Assembly (NCBI GenBank): GCA_018241995.1
Contig: JAFECT010000006.1
Location: forward strand, 124,001 to 188,000
DNA: 64,000 bases
Origin: Pseudomonadota bacterium
GTDB lineage: Bacteria; Pseudomonadota; Alphaproteobacteria; Caulobacterales; Caulobacteraceae
Direction of reading: 5' to 3'
Below the pieces are notes generated by a model, which had not been told where the DNA came from, did no database searches, and saw only the letters and a list, made by a program, of their open reading frames with translations. Shown in pieces: positions 38,465-53,326 of the stretch. Numbering within the stretch: position 1 is the first letter of the stretch; the number at the start of each line of letters is the position of its first letter. Made by a program: the position numbers and the translations under genes.

Positions 38465-39997
38465 ATGTCGTCAGACGCGGCGGAACGGTTGAAGGCGCGC
38501 GAGGACTTCCTCCGCCTGATGAGCCACGAGATTCGCACGCCCCTGAACGGGGTGATCGGCATGCTGGGCCTGCTCGCCCGAACCAAGATGGACGGCGCCC
38601 AGCGATCGTACCTCGGCTCCGCCCGAGACTCCGCGGAGCACCTGCTGTGGCTGGTCAACGACCTGCTCGATTTTGCCCGCATCGAGGCCGGCAAGCTGGA
38701 GCTCGAGGCCGCCCCCGTCGATCTGGAGGCCCTGGTCCAGGGCGTGTGCGAACTGCTCAGCCCCAAGGCCCACGAGAAGGGTCTGGATATCGCCTGGTCG
38801 GTGGACGCGGACGTGCCCAGCGTCATGGCCGACGACGGCCGCCTGCGCCAGGTGCTGTTCAACCTCGCCGGCAATGCGGTGAAGTTCACCGAGGCCGGCG
38901 GCGTGCTGATCTCGGTTTCGGCCGAGGCCGTCAAGAAGAAGGGCCAGGTCAAGGTCCGCTTCGAGGTGCGCGACACCGGCCCCGGCATCCCTGAAAAGGC
39001 CAAGCAGAAGGTGTTCGAGGAGTTCGGCCACGCCGATCCCTCGCACGCGGTGCGCTATGGCGGCGCGGGGCTCGGCCTGGCGGTGGTCAAACGCCTTGTC
39101 GAAGCCATGGGCGGCGGCGTCGGCCTTGAGAGCGTGCTGGGCGAAGGCTCGGTGTTCTCCTTCGCCGTGACCTTCCCGATCGTGCCGGCCGAGCCGCGAG
39201 AAATGCCTTTGGCGTCCTTGCGCATCGGCGTGGCTTCGGGGTCTGAGCTGGTGCGCGAAGCCGCCGCCGGCCAGATCCTGGCCTCGGGGGCCGCGGCCAT
39301 CCTGGGCGACAATGTCGACGACGTGGTGGACGCCACCGCCGAGAACGGCCTGATGCTGGTCGATCACGAGCTGGCGCCGGCCGGCGGCCTCGCGCCCCGG
39401 CCCAAGCACCGCAAGGCCCTGATCCTGCTGAAGCCTGAGCAACGCGACCTGATCGAGAAGTACCGCGGCGTGGGCTGGTCCGGCTATCTGATCAAGCCGC
39501 TGCGCCGCTCTTCGCTGGTCTCCCGGGTCCAGGCCGCCCTGAACAACGCGAACTGCCCGGTGCGTGGCCCCCACGCGGCCGAGGACGAGCGCATCGCGCC
39601 CGCCACCGTCGCCGGCGTCCGCGTGCTGATCGCCGAGGACAATCCCGTCAACGCCCTGCTGGTGCAGGCCCTGCTGAAACGCGAGGGCTGCATCGTGGAA
39701 CTGGCGGGCACCGGCGAGGAGGCCCTGCAGGCGCTCGCCCGCAGCCGCTACGACCTGGTGCTGATGGACATGCGCATGCCCGGCATGGACGGCCCCGCGG
39801 CGGCACGCAGCCTGCGCGCCCGCGGCGACGAGACCCCGATTATAGCGCTCACCGCCAACGCCTTCGAGGAAGACCGCCGCACCTGCCTGGAAGCCGGCAT
39901 GAACGCCTTCCTGACCAAGCCGGTCGACGCCGCCTCCCTAAAGACCGCACTCGCCCGCTGGACGAACCGCGACGGCCGGGTAAAGCTCGCCTCCTAG
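38465..39997 (+). CDS. shkA: ShkA-like soluble hybrid histidine kinase
   Basis: 510 residues from ATG 38465 with a strong ribosome site (ggggagagg). No membrane segment. DHp domain with His21 (LMSHEIRTPLNG), HATPase with NLAGNAVKF and DTGPGIP, then a receiver-like domain (about 255-365) lacking the acidic pair, and a true receiver at the C-terminus with Asp435 (VLMDMRMPGMDG). This is the order of Caulobacter ShkA, whose pseudo-receiver binds c-di-GMP and frees the C-terminal receiver to relay phosphate to TacA. AmpG follows directly, as in Caulobacter. Orthology is likely, not proven. Confidence 0.78.
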   Translation: MSSDAAERLKAREDFLRLMSHEIRTPLNGVIGMLGLLARTKMDGAQRSYLGSARDSAEHLLWLVNDLLDFARIEAGKLELEAAPVDLEALVQGVCELLSPKAHEKGLDIAWSVDADVPSVMADDGRLRQVLFNLAGNAVKFTEAGGVLISVSAEAVKKKGQVKVRFEVRDTGPGIPEKAKQKVFEEFGHADPSHAVRYGGAGLGLAVVKRLVEAMGGGVGLESVLGEGSVFSFAVTFPIVPAEPREMPLASLRIGVASGSELVREAAAGQILASGAAAILGDNVDDVVDATAENGLMLVDHELAPAGGLAPRPKHRKALILLKPEQRDLIEKYRGVGWSGYLIKPLRRSSLVSRVQAALNNANCPVRGPHAAEDERIAPATVAGVRVLIAEDNPVNALLVQALLKREGCIVELAGTGEEALQALARSRYDLVLMDMRMPGMDGPAAARSLRARGDETPIIALTANAFEEDRRTCLEAGMNAFLTKPVDAASLKTALARWTNRDGRVKLAS

Positions 39998-41406
39998 GCG
40001 ACGCGATGGGGCGTCCCTGCCGAGGGGACGTCCCAGATGGCCACGACCGCGAGTTCCGCAGCCGGCAAACCGCCCAAGCCGAAGTTCGGCGAAGTCATCC
40101 GCGCGCTTCGCCAGCCGCGCGTCGCGCTGATGCTGGCGCTGGGCTTCTCGTCCGGGCTGCCGTTCATGCTGACGGCCGCGACATTCAGCTACTGGCTGAG
40201 AGAGGAAGGCACCTCGTTAAAGGCGATCGGGTTCATCTCCTGGGTCGGCCTCGCCTACTCGTTCAAGTTCGTGTGGGCACCGATCGTCGAGCGGGTGAAC
40301 GTGCCCCTGCTTGGACGGCTGGGGCGCAGGCGCGGCTGGATGTTGCTGACCCAGATCTTGGTCGCGCTGAGCCTTTTGACGATGGCGGCGCTTGGGGTGA
40401 AGCACGGGTTGGTGGCTCTAGGCGCGGCGGCCCTGTTCACCGCCGTGGCCGCCGCGACCCAGGACATCGCCATCGATGCCTTCCGCATCGAGGCGGCCGA
40501 AAGCGAGGAGGAGCTGGGATTGTTCACCGGCTCTTTCCAGCTCGGCTACCGCATCGCTGTTCTGGTCGCGGATTCGGCAATTCTGTTCGCGGCCAACCAC
40601 CTCGGAATCATCTTCTTTGGAAGCAAAGCCGCTGGCTGGCCGATCGGCTATGTGTTGATGGCCGTGCTGATGGGCGTAGGTGTCTTCGCGACCTTGAAGA
40701 TGCCCGAAGCGGCTCGCGCAGACGCCGCGCTGGAGGAGAAGCGCCCGCTGTGGTCGCCGACGGGCTTCTTCGACGCGGTCGTCGGTCCGTTCATCCTGTT
40801 CTTCAAGACTCACGGCGCGGTCGCGCTGCTGATGCTCTTGATGATAATCCTGTATCGACTGCCCGAATTCGTCATGGGCCCGATGGCGACGCCGTTTTAT
40901 CACGACCTCGGGTTCTCTAAGGATTTTGTCGGTGGAGTGCGTCTGTCGGCCGGGTTGGCCGGCACCTTGGCCGGCCTCGCTGTTGGCGGCTTCCTATCAG
41001 CAAGCCTGGGCTATGTGCGGGGCCTGATCGTTTCGGGTCTGCTGGAGGTGGTGGCCATCGCCGGCTTCGCCCTGCCGGCCCTCCTCGGGCCCAGCCATGC
41101 GCTCTTCGCCTTCGTCATGTTCCTGGACAATTTCGGGGTCGGCGCCGCCGGTGTCGCCCTTGTTGTCTACATGTCGAGCCTGACCAGCCTCGGCTACACC
41201 GCCACTCAGTATGCGCTGCTGAGTTCGGCCTACACCTGGATCGGCAAGGTGGCGAAAGGCTTCACCGGCTTGGTGGTCGAAGGCCTCCAAGCGGCGGGCC
41301 ACCCGCTCATGGAAGCTTACGCCATCTTCTTCGTAGGATGCGGCTTGATCGGACTTCCGGCAGTCCTGCTCTGCATCTGGCTGGGCTGGCTTCAGCGTTC
41401 ACGACC

Positions 41407-43686
<2,280 letters not shown>

Positions 43687-43865
43687 GGACCTTGCGGGAA
43701 AACTGACAGGGCGGCGCGCACCCTACAGGGGGGGTCTTAAGGCCTCAACAACGCTCGCCTGTGAAACGTGCCGCAGGCGACGAGCGGGGGCGTGCGACCC
43801 TCCCGCTGTGGACAACTCGTCCGCGCCCTTCCGGGACTCGGCTTCAGCCGCTAGCGTCGCGGCCG

Positions 43866-46570
<2,705 letters not shown>

Positions 46571-46574
<4 letters not shown>

Positions 46575-47449
46575 ACGCGACGCCCGGGGATCGCCTGCGC
46601 GACCTGATGCGGCGCCCGACGCCCGTGGAGGCGATGAGCTGCCATTCGCCGCTTTCCGCGCTTGTGGCGTTGGAGGCGGGCTTCCCAGCGCTCTGGGCTT
46701 CCGGCTTCGAGCTTTCCGCGCTCTACGGGCTGCCGGACGCAGGCTTGGTCTCCATGACCGAGCACCTGGAGATGACCCGGCGCATCGTCGAGCGCACCAA
46801 CGCCCTGGTCATCGCCGACCTCGACACCGGCTCGGGCAATGCGGTCAACGCCGCCCACGCCATGAAGCTCTATGCATCGGGGGGCGCGGCCTGCGTGGTG
46901 GTCGAGGACAAGGTCTTCCCCAAGATGACCAGCCTGATCCCCGGCGGCCGGCAGGAGCTGATCCGCGTCGAGGAGTACCAGGGCAAGATCGCAGCGATGA
47001 TCGAGGCGGGCGGCAGGCATGGCCCGATCATGGCCGCCCGCACCGAGGCCCTGGTGGCGGGCGGCACGGTCGACGAGGCTCTGGAGCGTGGCGAGGCCTA
47101 TGCCGAGGCCGGGGCGGAACTGCTGCTGGTGCACTCCAAGGGCCCGACTTCCACCGAGATCGAGGACTTCATCGCGAGATGGAGCGGCGCCTGCCCGCTG
47201 ATCATCGTGCCGACCGCCTTCCCGGCCTTCAGTCGCGAGATGGCGGCGCGGTCCGGCAAGGTTGGGGTGATGGTCTACGCCAACCACGCGGTCCGGGCCT
47301 CGGTCGCGGCGATGCGCCAGGCGTTCGCGGCGATCAGGCAGGCGGGCGCAGCGGAAGCGGCGGAGGGAATGATCGCGCCCACGGCCGACATCTTCGAGCT
47401 GCAGGATATGGCCGAGTTGAAGCGGCTGGAGGACAAGTTCCTCCGTTAG
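46571..47449 (+). CDS. Phosphonopyruvate hydrolase-like protein (PEP mutase/isocitrate lyase superfamily)
   Basis: 292 residues. The core is WASGFELSALYGLPDAGLVS, ADLDTGSGNAVN, and the gating-loop EDKVFPKMTS. In PEP mutase the position after Lys-x is Asn (EDKxxxKxNS); here it is Thr120. Phosphonopyruvate hydrolase of Variovorax also has Thr at that site and splits phosphonopyruvate to pyruvate and phosphate. Length and the following PGGRQELIRVEEYQGKI, VPTAFPAFS and YANHAVRASV blocks also favour the hydrolase. The start overlaps the mutS stop (ATGA). No phosphonate synthesis genes are nearby. Confidence 0.8.
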
Positions 47450-47458
47450 CTTTTATCT

Positions 47459-47586
47459 CCGCTCATCCCGGCGAATGCCGGGACCCAGATCATATGGCTC
47501 TGCGATCTGGAATCTGGGCGTCAGACCCTGACCGACGAAGCGAAGCGTCATGTCATCTGGGTCCCGGCATTCGCCGGGATGAGCGG
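47459..47586. repeat. Large palindromic repeat (REP-like), 32-base perfect arms
   Basis: Arms 47459-47490 and 47555-47586 are perfect inverted copies, separated by 64 bases. Each arm also folds on itself (CCCGGC-gaat-GCCGGG). The right arm is followed by TTTTT (47587-47591), so it may terminate transcription from the mutS-pphA side. The core resembles the widespread alphaproteobacterial intergenic repeat that begins (G/C)TCATCCCGGCGAA. Confidence 0.85.
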
Positions 47587-47606
47587 TTTTTGTTACGGAC
47601 TAGGCA

Positions 47607-50402
47607 ATGACCAAGCCCGCGCGCCCGCATCCCCCGGTCACTGCCCCCGATCCGGCGGCGCTGGCCGCGCGCGTGGCCGAGGCGGTGGCGACCGCCAAGG
47701 ATGACACCGCCCGCCGCACCGTCCTGCTGGAGACTCTGAAGGCCTTCATCGCCCAGGGCCGGGCCGCGGCCGAAGCTCGCCTGCTGGCCGGCGAGAAGGA
47801 CGGGGTGAAGATCGCGCGGATGCTGTCGGCCCAGGCCGATGCGGTGGTGCGCGCGCTCTGGGACTACGCCTGGACCCACGTGCTCGCCAGCGCCAATCCC
47901 ACCGAGGGCGAGCGGCTCGCGCTGATGGCGGTCGGCGGCTATGGCCGGGGCGTCCTGGCGCCGTTCTCCGACCTCGACCTGCTGTTCCTGCGCCCCTGGA
48001 AGCAGACGCCGGCGGGCGAGAGCCTGACCGAGTTCATGCTCTATGCCCTGTGGGATCTGGGCTTCAAGGTCGGCCACGCCTCCCGCACGATCCCCGAGAC
48101 CATCAAGGCGGCCAAGGACGACATGACCATCCGCACCGCGGTGTTGGAAGGCCGCTGGTTGGCGGGCGACGCGGCCCTAGTCGAGACCTTGCGCGCGCGC
48201 TTCGTCAAGGATGTGGTCAAGGGCACGGCGCGCGAGTTCGTGGCCGCCAAGCTGCAGGAGCGCGACGCGCGCCACGCCAAGGCCGGCCAATCCCGTTATC
48301 TGGTCGAGCCCAACGTCAAGGACGGCAAGGGCGGCCTGCGCGACCTGCACACTCTGTTCTGGATCGCCCGCTACCTGGACCCCACCACGCCCCAGGGCGA
48401 CAAGGCGCTGGACGGCGTGCTGACACCGAAAGAGCGGCGCAGCTTCGAGCAGGCCTTCGCCTTCCTGTGGGCCGTGCGCTGCAACCTCCACTTCGTGGCC
48501 GGCCGGGCGGAGGAACGCCTGTCCTTCGACGTCCAGCCCGAGATCGCGCGGCGCATGGGATGGCAGGGCCGGGCCGACGAGAGCGCGGTCGAACGCTTCA
48601 TGCGCCGCTACTTCCTGACCGCCAAGGACGTGGGCGCCCTGACCCGCGCCTTCTGCGCCAAGCTGGAGGTCGACGGCGCCAAGGCTCCCTCGGGCCTGTC
48701 GCGCTTCCTGCCGATCGGCCGACCGCGGCGAAAGCGGCTGCAGGAGAAGGCTTTCGTGGTCGAGGGCGGGCGGTTGAACCTGGCCGATGCCGGCGTCTTC
48801 GAGCGCGATCCGGTCGACATGCTGCGTCTTTTCCGGACCGCCGATCGCGAGAACCTGGACCTGCATCCGGACGCCTTCACCATGGTCGTCCGCTCGCTGG
48901 GCCTGATCACGCCGGCCGTACGCCGGGATCCGCAGGCCGCGCGCGCCTTCCTCGACATCCTGGCCCACGGCGAGACCACCTATCGCACCCTGTCGCTGAT
49001 GAATGACGCGGGGCTGCTCGGCCGCTTCATCCCGGAATGGGGCCGCATCGTCGGCCAGACCCAGCTGAACCGCTATCACGCCTACACGGTTGATGAGCAC
49101 ACCCTGCGCGCGGTGGGGATCATCAATGACATCGCCCGGGGCCGCCTGCCCGAGGACCATCCGCTATCGACCGCCATCCTGCCGGTGATCGCCGACAAGG
49201 AGGCGCTGTATCTCGCCATGCTGCTGCACGACACCGGCAAGGGGGGCACGCGCGGGCAGGAGGACGACGGCTCCATCGTCGCGCGGCGGGCGTGCGAGCG
49301 GCTGGGTCTGTCGCGCGCCGAGGGCGACCAGGTGGCCTGGCTGGTGCGCCATCATCTGATGCTCAGTGACTACGCGCAGAAGCGTGACGTCTCCGACCCC
49401 GACACCGTCGCCGCCTTCGCCAAGGTCGTCGAAAACCCCGAGCGCCTGCGCCTGCTGCTGGTGCTGACCACCGCGGATATCCGCGCGGTGGGACCGGGCG
49501 TCTGGAACGGCTGGAAGGGCCAGCTCATGCGTGAGCTCTATGCCGCCACTGAGGCGATCTTCCGGGGAGGACGGGGCGCCGATCCGGCCACGGCCTTCAG
49601 GAAGCGCGCCGAGGCCGAGGCCCAGGCGGCGCGTGAGGCTCTGGTGCGCCTGGACCCCAAGGCGCTGAAGTTCGTCGAGGCCATGGAGGACGCCTATTTC
49701 GCCGGCGCCTCGGCAGAGGAACAGGCCGCCCACGCCGCCCTGGCGCGCGAAGCCCAGAAGTCGGGCGCGGCCGCCAAGGCGCGCTTCCACGAAGCCCGGA
49801 ACGCCACCGAACTGGTGTTGGCGGCCAGGGACCGGCGCGGCCTCTTCGCCGATCTGGCCCAATCGCTCGCCGCCCAGGGCGCCGATATCATCGGGGCGCG
49901 GGTCTTCACCTCGCGCACGGGCCTGGCGCTGGACGTCTTCTACCTGCAGGACGCCGGTGGCGAGCCGTTTGGCCGCCATCACCTGGCCGCGTTGAACCGG
50001 GCCTGCCGCGAGATCGAGAAGGCCGCGCGGGGCGAGGTCCGCCGGGTCGAAACGCCGAAGCGCCTGCTGTCCCGCGCCGCCGGCCTGGATATCCCGACCA
50101 CCGCCGTGATCGACAACGAGGCCACCGAGGCGGCCACCATCGTCGAGGTCTCGGGCCGCGACCGTCCGGGCCTCCTGGCGGCCCTGGCGCGCACCCTCTC
50201 GGAGGCGGACCTGTCGATCCAGTCGGCCCACGTGGACAACTATGGCGCCCGCGCGGTGGACGCCTTCTATGTGCTGGACGCCGACGGCGGGAAGCTGACC
50301 GACCCGGGCCGGATCGAGGCGCTGAAAGCGGCGCTGACCGGCGTGTTCAAACCCGCCGTTCCGCCCGCGCCCACCGCCAAGGCAAGCGTCGCCGGCCATT
50401 GA
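47607..50402 (+). CDS. glnD: Bifunctional PII uridylyltransferase/uridylyl-removing enzyme
   Basis: 931 residues. The nucleotidyltransferase site is AVGGYGRGVLAPFSDLDLLFL (G-x-G and D-x-D), the HD hydrolase domain carries LLHDTGKGG, and two C-terminal ACT domains are visible (ELVLAARDRRGLFADL and VEVSGRDRPGLLAALA). It senses glutamine and modifies PII proteins. It lies right after the palindromic repeat, with the ATG 20 bases from the arm's end. Confidence 0.96.
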   Translation: MTKPARPHPPVTAPDPAALAARVAEAVATAKDDTARRTVLLETLKAFIAQGRAAAEARLLAGEKDGVKIARMLSAQADAVVRALWDYAWTHVLASANPTEGERLALMAVGGYGRGVLAPFSDLDLLFLRPWKQTPAGESLTEFMLYALWDLGFKVGHASRTIPETIKAAKDDMTIRTAVLEGRWLAGDAALVETLRARFVKDVVKGTAREFVAAKLQERDARHAKAGQSRYLVEPNVKDGKGGLRDLHTLFWIARYLDPTTPQGDKALDGVLTPKERRSFEQAFAFLWAVRCNLHFVAGRAEERLSFDVQPEIARRMGWQGRADESAVERFMRRYFLTAKDVGALTRAFCAKLEVDGAKAPSGLSRFLPIGRPRRKRLQEKAFVVEGGRLNLADAGVFERDPVDMLRLFRTADRENLDLHPDAFTMVVRSLGLITPAVRRDPQAARAFLDILAHGETTYRTLSLMNDAGLLGRFIPEWGRIVGQTQLNRYHAYTVDEHTLRAVGIINDIARGRLPEDHPLSTAILPVIADKEALYLAMLLHDTGKGGTRGQEDDGSIVARRACERLGLSRAEGDQVAWLVRHHLMLSDYAQKRDVSDPDTVAAFAKVVENPERLRLLLVLTTADIRAVGPGVWNGWKGQLMRELYAATEAIFRGGRGADPATAFRKRAEAEAQAAREALVRLDPKALKFVEAMEDAYFAGASAEEQAAHAALAREAQKSGAAAKARFHEARNATELVLAARDRRGLFADLAQSLAAQGADIIGARVFTSRTGLALDVFYLQDAGGEPFGRHHLAALNRACREIEKAARGEVRRVETPKRLLSRAAGLDIPTTAVIDNEATEAATIVEVSGRDRPGLLAALARTLSEADLSIQSAHVDNYGARAVDAFYVLDADGGKLTDPGRIEALKAALTGVFKPAVPPAPTAKASVAGH

Positions 50403-50529
50403 ATCCGGCCGCCTCAGTTCTCAAATAGGACCTGGGACCATCGCGTCTTCCGCGCCGCTTCAGGGCGGGGGCCGCCGGTTCCGCAAATGCTTGACCCAGA
50501 AGTCGCTTGAGCTTGCGAGGGCTTCCGCC

Positions 50530-50952
50530 GTGACCAGATCTTTGATGTTCGACAGCCCTTTCCTGCTCGGTTTCGAGCATACTCGGACCCTGATCGAACG
50601 AGCCGCCAAGGCCGCCGCCGAGAGCTATCCGCCCTACAATGTCGAGGCCCTGGCCGAAGATCGGGTGCGCATCACCCTCGCTGTGGCCGGGTTCACGCCC
50701 GACCAGCTGTCGGTCAGCGTCGAGGACCGCCAGCTGACCGTTCAGGGCCGGCGCGACGGCGACGGCAAGGATGGACAGGCGGCCTTCCTGCATCGCGGCA
50801 TCGCCGCGCGCGGGTTCGTGCGCAGCTTCGTCCTCGCCGACGGCCTGGAGGTCCAAGGCGCCTTGCTCGAACACGGCCTGCTGCACGTGGACCTGGTCCG
50901 CCCCGAACCCGCGCGCATGGTCAAGCAGATCCCCATCCGCACCGCCGGCTGA
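50530..50952 (+). CDS. Hsp20 family small heat-shock protein
   Basis: 140 residues from GTG 50530 (gagg about 9 bases upstream); a TTG further upstream and an ATG at 50545 are alternatives. The alpha-crystallin domain starts PPYNVEALAEDRVRITLAVAGFTPDQLSVSVEDRQLTVQG and ends GLLHVDLVRPEPARMVKQIPI. It keeps denatured proteins soluble. It is followed after 44 bases by DUF1150, a common alphaproteobacterial pairing. Confidence 0.92.
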   Translation: MTRSLMFDSPFLLGFEHTRTLIERAAKAAAESYPPYNVEALAEDRVRITLAVAGFTPDQLSVSVEDRQLTVQGRRDGDGKDGQAAFLHRGIAARGFVRSFVLADGLEVQGALLEHGLLHVDLVRPEPARMVKQIPIRTAG

Positions 50953-50996
50953 ACCAAGCGGCGATCAAGTGCGTTGTTTTTACGGAGGTGGTCGAA

Positions 50997-51251
50997 ATGA
51001 CACCGCATCTGACGAATGAAGCTTTCAAATCCTTGGGCGCGCCCGACCTGGTCTATGTGCGCGAGGTCAAGGCCGCCGAAGTGCTGGCCGGCACGCCCGT
51101 GGAGGCCGTGAAAGGCTTCGAACTCGATCCCGAACAGACTCTCTATGCGGTGCATAGCGCCGACGGTTCGCGTCTGGCGGTGTTGATCGACAAGGAATCC
51201 GCCGTGGCCGCGGCCGTGGCCCACGAGTTGGTGCCCGTTTCGGTGCATTAG
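50997..51251 (+). CDS. DUF1150 family protein
   Basis: 84 residues from ATG 50997; ggagg (50984-50988) lies eight bases upstream, so the GTG at 50988 is not used. The sequence YVREVKAAEVLAG...LYAVHSADGSRLAVLIDKESAVAAA matches the small DUF1150 family, found almost always behind hsp20 in alphaproteobacteria. The function is unknown. Confidence 0.9.
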   Translation: MTPHLTNEAFKSLGAPDLVYVREVKAAEVLAGTPVEAVKGFELDPEQTLYAVHSADGSRLAVLIDKESAVAAAVAHELVPVSVH

Positions 51252-51298
51252 CCTCGGTGCGCTGACGGCACGGCGCCGCACCGGCGACCGCCCAAAGC

Positions 51299-51332
51299 AA
51301 AGCCCGCCTGCGCGATCGCGTAGGCGGGCTTT
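51299..51332. terminator. Bidirectional intrinsic terminator
   Basis: AAAGCCCGCCT (51299-51309) pairs with AGGCGGGCTTT (51322-51332) around a 12-base loop. It stands between the convergent DUF1150 and ptsN genes and serves both. Confidence 0.85.
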
Positions 51333-51355
51333 CCATTTCAGGCGTCCCTCAGAAC

Positions 51356-51820
51356 TCAGGCGGCGGTGGAGGCCGCCTCGCGCGCCAGCAGGGCGTAGAG
51401 GGTGTCGGCGCTGCGGGCCTGGCGCAGCTGTTCGCGCAGGTCTCGATGGCGCAGGGTGCGCGAAACCCGGGCCAGGGCGCGCAGGTGCTCCACGCCGGCG
51501 TCAAGCGGCGCGAACAGCACGAACATCAGGTCGACGGGCCGGTCGTCCACCGCGTCGAACGGGATAGGCGCGTCGAGCTGCACGAAGACGCCGACCATGC
51601 GCTCGAGACCCGGCAGGCGCGCATGCGGAACCGCGACGCCCTGGCCGACACCGGTCGACCCGTGCGATTCGCGCTCCATCAGGGCGTCGAGAATGGTCGC
51701 GGAGTCACGGCCCAGCTTGCGCGCGGCCACTTCCGCGGCCGCGAACAGGGCTTGGCGCTTAGACGACGCACTCAGATGCGCGACGACGCCGTCGCGATCA
51801 AGCAACTCACCGATATCCAT
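51356..51820 (-). CDS. ptsN: PTS IIA-like nitrogen regulatory protein PtsN
   Basis: 154 residues from ATG 51820 (MDIGELLDRDGV). The phospho-acceptor His lies in GVGQGVAVPHARLPG. PtsN (EIIA-Ntr) links nitrogen and potassium metabolism with phosphorelay signalling. It follows hpf at a distance of 88 bases on the same strand, the usual rpoN-locus order. Confidence 0.94.
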   Translation of the reverse strand: MDIGELLDRDGVVAHLSASSKRQALFAAAEVAARKLGRDSATILDALMERESHGSTGVGQGVAVPHARLPGLERMVGVFVQLDAPIPFDAVDDRPVDLMFVLFAPLDAGVEHLRALARVSRTLRHRDLREQLRQARSADTLYALLAREAASTAA

Positions 51821-51908
51821 CAAATCCCCGACTCTGGGTACGCTTCTTTGGTGGCGGACCCGGCGCAGAACGCGCCAGGGCCCCATATGGTTTCAGGGAG
51901 TATCGGCT

Positions 51909-52541
51909 TTAATCGTGGCGGTTTCCTGAACGGGTCCGCTCCGGGTCGATCCAGCCGATGTTCCCATCGGGCCGGCGATATACCACGGACAATCCGTTGT
52001 GCGCGGCGTTTCTGAACATCATCACCGGATAGCCCGAAAGGTCGAGTTCCAGGACGGCCATCGAGACGGTCAGGGTCCTAAGCGGATATTCGGTTTCCGC
52101 CACGACCATGGCCGCCGGCGGACCGTCGTTCTGCGACGATTGGCCGTCCAGCGCCTCGTCGAAGTCCGCATCGTCGCCGCCATCGTCCTCATAGCTGCGC
52201 AGCACAGTTACCGCCGCGAGTTCCTGCTCCGTGGGACCGTTGGCGGACCTGTGATTCTTCAGCCGTCGCTTGTAGCGCCTGACCCGCGTTTCGATCCGGC
52301 CCAGGGCGCCGTCGAAGGCGCCGTGGGCATCGGCGCCGAAGGCGTGGCTCACAACCTGCTGGCCCGAGGCCAGGGTGACCAGGCAGTCGACCCGGAACAT
52401 GTGGCCTTCGCGCGCGACCACGACCTCGGCGTCGCCGCCGCGTTCGAAGTACTTGCCGATCTGACCGGAGAGTTCGTCTGTGATGCGCGAGCGTAGCGCC
52501 TCGCCGACATCAACGTGCTTGCCGCTGATTTGGACTTGCAT
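51909..52541 (-). CDS. hpf: Ribosome hibernation promoting factor, long form
   Basis: 210 residues. The N-terminal S30AE domain starts MQVQISGKHVDVGEALRSRITDEL and has the basic helix RVRRYKRRLKNH. The C-terminal domain (about 150-210) contains NAAHNGLSVVYRRPDGNIGWIDP, typical of long HPF, which dimerises 70S ribosomes into 100S particles in stationary phase. It belongs to the rpoN locus but is separated from rpoN by an opposite-strand gene. Confidence 0.94.
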   Translation of the reverse strand: MQVQISGKHVDVGEALRSRITDELSGQIGKYFERGGDAEVVVAREGHMFRVDCLVTLASGQQVVSHAFGADAHGAFDGALGRIETRVRRYKRRLKNHRSANGPTEQELAAVTVLRSYEDDGGDDADFDEALDGQSSQNDGPPAAMVVAETEYPLRTLTVSMAVLELDLSGYPVMMFRNAAHNGLSVVYRRPDGNIGWIDPERTRSGNRHD

Positions 52542-52654
52542 GCCCTATCAACGCGCTCGTCGTCGAAGGGTGTCAAGCGTGGCTGCAAAGGCTTGCGAAA
52601 AAGGCTTTCCCGCCCCAAAACGGGACAGCTCGAAACCCACCGGGAGCGACCGCC

Positions 52655-53326
52655 ATGGAAGCCAACGAACCCTCGGAAATGATTTCTGAAATCGAAGAGG
52701 ACCTGCACGGCGGTCACGAGCAAGGCAAGGCCGGCGAGGCTCAACACGGCGGCCACGACCATCATCATTCCGGCTTTCGCAGTGTGGCGGCGGTCTGGGT
52801 GGCGATCCTGGCGGCGATGATGGCCATCCGCGGCGTCGGCGCCGAGCAGGCCAAGGACGAACTGATCGCCAAGAACATCCAGGTCTCCGACACCTGGTCG
52901 CACTACCAGGCGAAGAACCTGCGCCAGGCCAGCTACCGGATCGCCAAGGACGAGGTCGAGGCGGCTTTGGCCGCCCCCGCGCTCAGCGGACCGCAGCGCG
53001 CGGCCCAGGAGAAGCGCCTTGCCGACTACGACAAGCAGATCAAGCGCTACGACTCCGAGCCTATGCGCGCGGGCGACCCGCAGAGCGGCGGAAAGAAGGA
53101 AATCTCGGAACGGGCGAAGGGCTACCAGGAAGAGAGCGAGGTCCTGGAGCACAAGAACCACAACTTCAATTTCGCCGAGATGTTCTTCCAGCTGGGCCTG
53201 GTGCTGGCTTCGGTGTCGATCCTGCTGAATTCCAGGAAGCTGCTGATCGGCTCGGCCGTGCTGGGCGCGGTCGGCGCGCTCCTCACCATCAACGGCTTCT
53301 TCTGGCTGGTGCAGGCGATCGGCTAG
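52655..53326 (+). CDS. DUF4337 domain membrane protein
   Basis: 223 residues from ATG 52655. An acidic, His-rich N-terminus (GGHDHHHSG) precedes a hydrophobic stretch (VAAVWVAILAAMMAI). A central helical region contains EQAKDELIAKNIQVSDTWSHYQAKN, and two C-terminal membrane segments end the protein. This matches DUF4337, of unknown function. The last four bases overlap the rpoN stop codon. It sits in a locus where rpoN and hpf are normally adjacent. Confidence 0.88.
   Translation: MEANEPSEMISEIEEDLHGGHEQGKAGEAQHGGHDHHHSGFRSVAAVWVAILAAMMAIRGVGAEQAKDELIAKNIQVSDTWSHYQAKNLRQASYRIAKDEVEAALAAPALSGPQRAAQEKRLADYDKQIKRYDSEPMRAGDPQSGGKKEISERAKGYQEESEVLEHKNHNFNFAEMFFQLGLVLASVSILLNSRKLLIGSAVLGAVGALLTINGFFWLVQAIG

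Noticed and set aside
40005..40036. Hairpin CGTCCC/GGGACG between the ShkA-like gene and ampG
   Set aside because: Six base pairs, no T tract, and it overlaps the ampG ribosome site region; not convincing as a terminator or riboswitch.
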